A stretch of 9,159 nucleotides of DNA, taken from an uncultured Clostridia bacterium (GTDB lineage Bacteria > Bacillota > Clostridia > Oscillospirales > Ruminococcaceae). The notes beneath the pieces are model-generated. The model ran no database searches. It was not told the DNA's origin and saw nothing but the letters and a program-made list of their open reading frames with translations. Location: positions 1 through 9,159 of the forward strand of contig CAMNVW010000045.1 of assembly GCA_946563605.1 (NCBI GenBank), written 5' to 3'. Position 1 is the stretch's first letter, and each line of letters opens with the position of its first letter. Position numbers and translations under genes: made by a program. Below are positions 6,863 through 9,159 of the stretch, piece by piece.

Positions 6863-6900
6863 TGATTCTGAATTTTTGACAAAAGGAGAAAAAACAGCAT

Positions 6901-8409
6901 ATGAATATAAGGAATGTCGGTCACAGCATGAAATATGAGGCAGAATGTATTGCGATGCTGTTTTTCCCAGACGAAAAAATTATTACGGCGGAATATCCAG
7001 CCGGAACCAGCTTTCCACCGTCGGAGGATTTCATTGAAAACCGGCTGGAAAACGGCGTTATGAAGGTCACACTGAGGCTCAACGGACAGGAAAGCTCCAT
7101 GCAGAAGGAAGTGATTCCATCTCCGCAGTCGCCGTATGAGGAAACAGAATTTCTGATGTGCGACATGATGTACACCCTGCTTTGCAAAGCCACCGGTTCA
7201 TCTGCCGCATGGGGTTCGATTACAGGCGTGCGTCCGGTCAAATTGTTCCACCGCCGTCTGGAAGAGGGGAAAACGCCCCAACAGACAGCGCAGGAATTTG
7301 CGGAGCATTTTCATGTAAGCGAAGAAAAAATCGCGCTCGCGCTGGAAACCGCACGCCACGAAGCGCCGATTCTCAAGGAAGCGACCGACGATACGTACAG
7401 CTTGTATGTGTCGATTCCGTTCTGTCCGTCCCGATGCAGCTATTGTTCCTTTGTGTCGCACGATATTGCCAGCAAACGCGCAAAGGAAATTTTGCCGGTG
7501 TATGTCGATAAACTGTGCGAGGAGCTTGCCTATATCGGGGCGAAGATGAAACAGACGCCGCTTACGCTGACAACGGTTTATTTTGGCGGCGGAACGCCGA
7601 CCATTCTTTCGGCACAGCAGCTGGACCAGGTCTGCACGGCGGTAGAGGAAAATTTCGATTTGTCCCATTTAAAGGAGTATACGGTGGAAGCAGGACGTCC
7701 GGATACCATCGACCGCGAAAAGCTGCGCGTCTTGAGAAAACATTCCATCTCGCGCATCAGCATCAATCCGCAGACGCTCAACGATGAGGTGCTCCAGAAG
7801 ATCGGTCGGCGCCACACCGTGCAGGAGATCATCGACTGCTTTCATATGGCGCGGGAAGAAGGCTTTGACAACATCAATATGGACTTGATTGCAGGTCTGC
7901 CGGGCGATACCGTAGCAGGATTCTGCGACACCATCGACCGTATCATCGCTCTGGATCCCGAAAATGTAACGGTACATACGCTCTCCATCAAGCGCAGCGC
8001 AAAATACGGAACCAGCTGGGAGGAGCGCAAAAAGGCGCTGGAACTGGCACAGCAGGTGGGACAGATGGTATCTTATGCGCAGAAGAGGCTGATGGAAAAC
8101 GGATGGATGCCGTATTATCTGTATAAACAGCGCAATACCTTGGGAAACTTAGAAAATACGGGCTACTGCAAAAAAGGCTGCGAAGGCAGATATAACATCT
8201 ATATCATGGACGAAACACAGACGATCCTTGCAGCGGGAGGAGGAGCGGTCAGCAAGCTCAAATCCAACCGCACAGGAAAACTGGAAAGGATCTTTAACTA
8301 TAAATACCCATTTGAATATGTCGAGCATTTTGATGAGGTGCTCAGACGAAAGGATAGGTTGGTGGATTTCTTTGAGGAAAATAGACCCGTTCCATTACGG
8401 AAGAATTGA
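6901..8409 (+). CDS. hemZ: HemZ, radical SAM coproporphyrinogen dehydrogenase-like protein
   Basis: This is a 502-residue member of the HemN/HemW/HemZ radical SAM group, matching the approximately 500-residue B. subtilis HemZ. A HemZ-type N-terminal region (1-160, starting with GHSMKYEAE) precedes the radical SAM barrel. The 4Fe-4S site is C175-x3-C179-x2-C182 (PFCPSRCSYCSF). SAM-binding motifs are FGGGTPT (228-234) and VEAGRPDT (262-269), the latter distinctive of HemZ. INMDLIAGLPGDT (325-337) follows, and the C-terminal half has YYLYKQRN (405-412). The family is annotated as oxygen-independent conversion of coproporphyrinogen III to protoporphyrinogen IX. However, the residue two after C182 is Phe, where HemN has a fourth cysteine, so the activity is not assured. 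AAGGAG at 6882-6887 is 13 bases from the ATG, a somewhat long spacing. The gene begins 38 bases after the MBL hydrolase, and its 3' end overlaps the following kinase. Confidence 0.93.
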   Translation: MNIRNVGHSMKYEAECIAMLFFPDEKIITAEYPAGTSFPPSEDFIENRLENGVMKVTLRLNGQESSMQKEVIPSPQSPYEETEFLMCDMMYTLLCKATGSSAAWGSITGVRPVKLFHRRLEEGKTPQQTAQEFAEHFHVSEEKIALALETARHEAPILKEATDDTYSLYVSIPFCPSRCSYCSFVSHDIASKRAKEILPVYVDKLCEELAYIGAKMKQTPLTLTTVYFGGGTPTILSAQQLDQVCTAVEENFDLSHLKEYTVEAGRPDTIDREKLRVLRKHSISRISINPQTLNDEVLQKIGRRHTVQEIIDCFHMAREEGFDNINMDLIAGLPGDTVAGFCDTIDRIIALDPENVTVHTLSIKRSAKYGTSWEERKKALELAQQVGQMVSYAQKRLMENGWMPYYLYKQRNTLGNLENTGYCKKGCEGRYNIYIMDETQTILAAGGGAVSKLKSNRTGKLERIFNYKYPFEYVEHFDEVLRRKDRLVDFFEENRPVPLRKN

Positions 8410-9159
8410 AAAAGATGAGCTGAATCAGCAGGCAGTACAGAACTATTTTCAGCTGATTGATGAAGCGGAGTCGTTTTATAACGAACAGATTGTAGAGGTT
8501 GTCCGGCAGATGTCGAAAAATAAGGGCAAGACGGATATTATCTGCCTTGCGGGACCGTCTGCATCGGGAAAAACCACAACGGCGCACACTTTGGCAAGAC
8601 ATTTTTGCAGCAGAGGAAGGAAAGCAACGGTCATTTCGCTGGATGATTTTTATTTGGATACCCAGCAGACGCCGCTCAACAGCAAGGGAAAGCCGGATTT
8701 TGAAAGCGTTTATGCGCTGGATATTGAACGCATCAACAAGTGCATCAATGAACTTGCCAACGAAGGCAGAACACTGATACCCCATTTTGATTTTCATATG
8801 CGCCGCCGTTCGCCGGATATCGAGCAGGAAATTATTGCGACGGGGGACGACGTTGTCATCATCGAAGGTCTGCACGCGCTCAATCCGCTGCTGACCCAGC
8901 TGGTCGGAGAAGAAAAGGTCACACGCATCTTCGCAAGCGTGCGCTCTCGCTTTACCGACCACGACAGGGTGATTTTAACGCCGCAGGATGTCCGTCTGAT
9001 GCGCAGAATGGTGCGCGACCGCGCGGTCAGAAACACGCTGCCGGAAGAAACGATGGCGATGTGGGATGAGGTTTGCGTGGGCGAGTCGGAATATATCAAT
9101 CCGTACCGCGACAGCGCGAAATTTAAGCTGGACACCACGCTCGATTACGAGCCGAATAT
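8372..9159 (+). CDS. Uridine-kinase-like nucleoside kinase (partial, runs off window)
   Basis: The frame is open to the last base, and 262 codons are visible. From the chosen start, residues 61-68 are the Walker A loop GPSASGKT. SLDDFYLD (89-96) matches the uridine/phosphoribulokinase family nucleoside site. DFDFHMRRRSP and IIEGLHALN (E165) follow. The basic RRMVRDRAVRN (211-221) is a likely lid over ATP, and the last visible residues include INPYRDSAKFKLDTTLDYEP. The enzyme should phosphorylate a nucleoside with NTP in the cytosol; the substrate is not certain. About 60 residues precede the P-loop. I see no N-terminal TGS domain such as some clostridial relatives carry. Start choice is uncertain. 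TTG 8372 has a GGTGGA element at 8361-8366 and overlaps hemZ by 38 bases. ATG 8333 would overlap by 77 bases without a ribosome binding site. ATG 8510 has AGAGG at 8494-8498 but would drop sequence that reads as conserved protein. Confidence 0.85.
   Translation, partial: MRKIDPFHYGRIEKDELNQQAVQNYFQLIDEAESFYNEQIVEVVRQMSKNKGKTDIICLAGPSASGKTTTAHTLARHFCSRGRKATVISLDDFYLDTQQTPLNSKGKPDFESVYALDIERINKCINELANEGRTLIPHFDFHMRRRSPDIEQEIIATGDDVVIIEGLHALNPLLTQLVGEEKVTRIFASVRSRFTDHDRVILTPQDVRLMRRMVRDRAVRNTLPEETMAMWDEVCVGESEYINPYRDSAKFKLDTTLDYEPN

Noticed and set aside
8333..8409. Programmed frameshift fusing HemZ to the kinase
   Set aside because: HemZ already has the normal family length at its stop, and the kinase has its own plausible start; no slippery run is seen in the overlap.

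Overview
The window reads as chromosomal core sequence of an anaerobic, probably spore-forming member of the Clostridia. The Oscillospiraceae/Ruminococcaceae side is my best guess. The basis is the gene order recJ, rel, dtd, metallo-beta-lactamase (MBL) fold hydrolase, hemZ, which is familiar from clostridial genomes. Other support comes from a Firmicutes-type full-length Rel, a HemZ-type radical SAM protein, GGAGG-type ribosome binding sites and a moderate base composition. All convincing genes are on the + strand. I see no tRNA or rRNA, insertion sequence, phage gene, CRISPR array or attachment site.

Left part (1-1300). The window opens inside the last codons of a PcrA/UvrD helicase, which ends at 207. 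A 239-base gap follows. It holds two small direct repeats, a possible sporulation-type promoter element and a 7-bp leader stem-loop. The gap leads into a single gene for an 18-cysteine, 266-residue protein of unknown function (447-1247), which is closed by a strong intrinsic terminator (1249-1294). This gene appears to be its own transcription unit.

Right part (1300-9159). A good housekeeping promoter (TTGAAT, 17 bases, TGaTAAAAT), with a 7-bp-arm inverted repeat over its expected start site, launches a tightly packed run of genes. In order these are recJ (single-strand 5'-3' exonuclease), rel (bifunctional (p)ppGpp synthetase/hydrolase), dtd (D-aminoacyl-tRNA deacylase), an MBL fold hydrolase related to glyoxalase II, hemZ (radical SAM coproporphyrinogen dehydrogenase-like), and a uridine-kinase-like P-loop kinase cut by the window end. 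Gaps are 4 to 59 bases, and the last pair probably overlaps by 38 bases. No terminator is visible between them, so they are probably one operon combining DNA repair, the stringent response, translation quality control and small-molecule metabolism.

Most of the window is conserved and ordinary. The part least explained by known biology is the Cys-rich gene with its structured upstream region. Secondary points are the operator-like repeat at the recJ promoter, the absence of apt between recJ and rel, the HemZ cluster lacking a fourth cysteine, and the non-ATG start of the kinase. I did not find clear evidence of a new multi-gene system.
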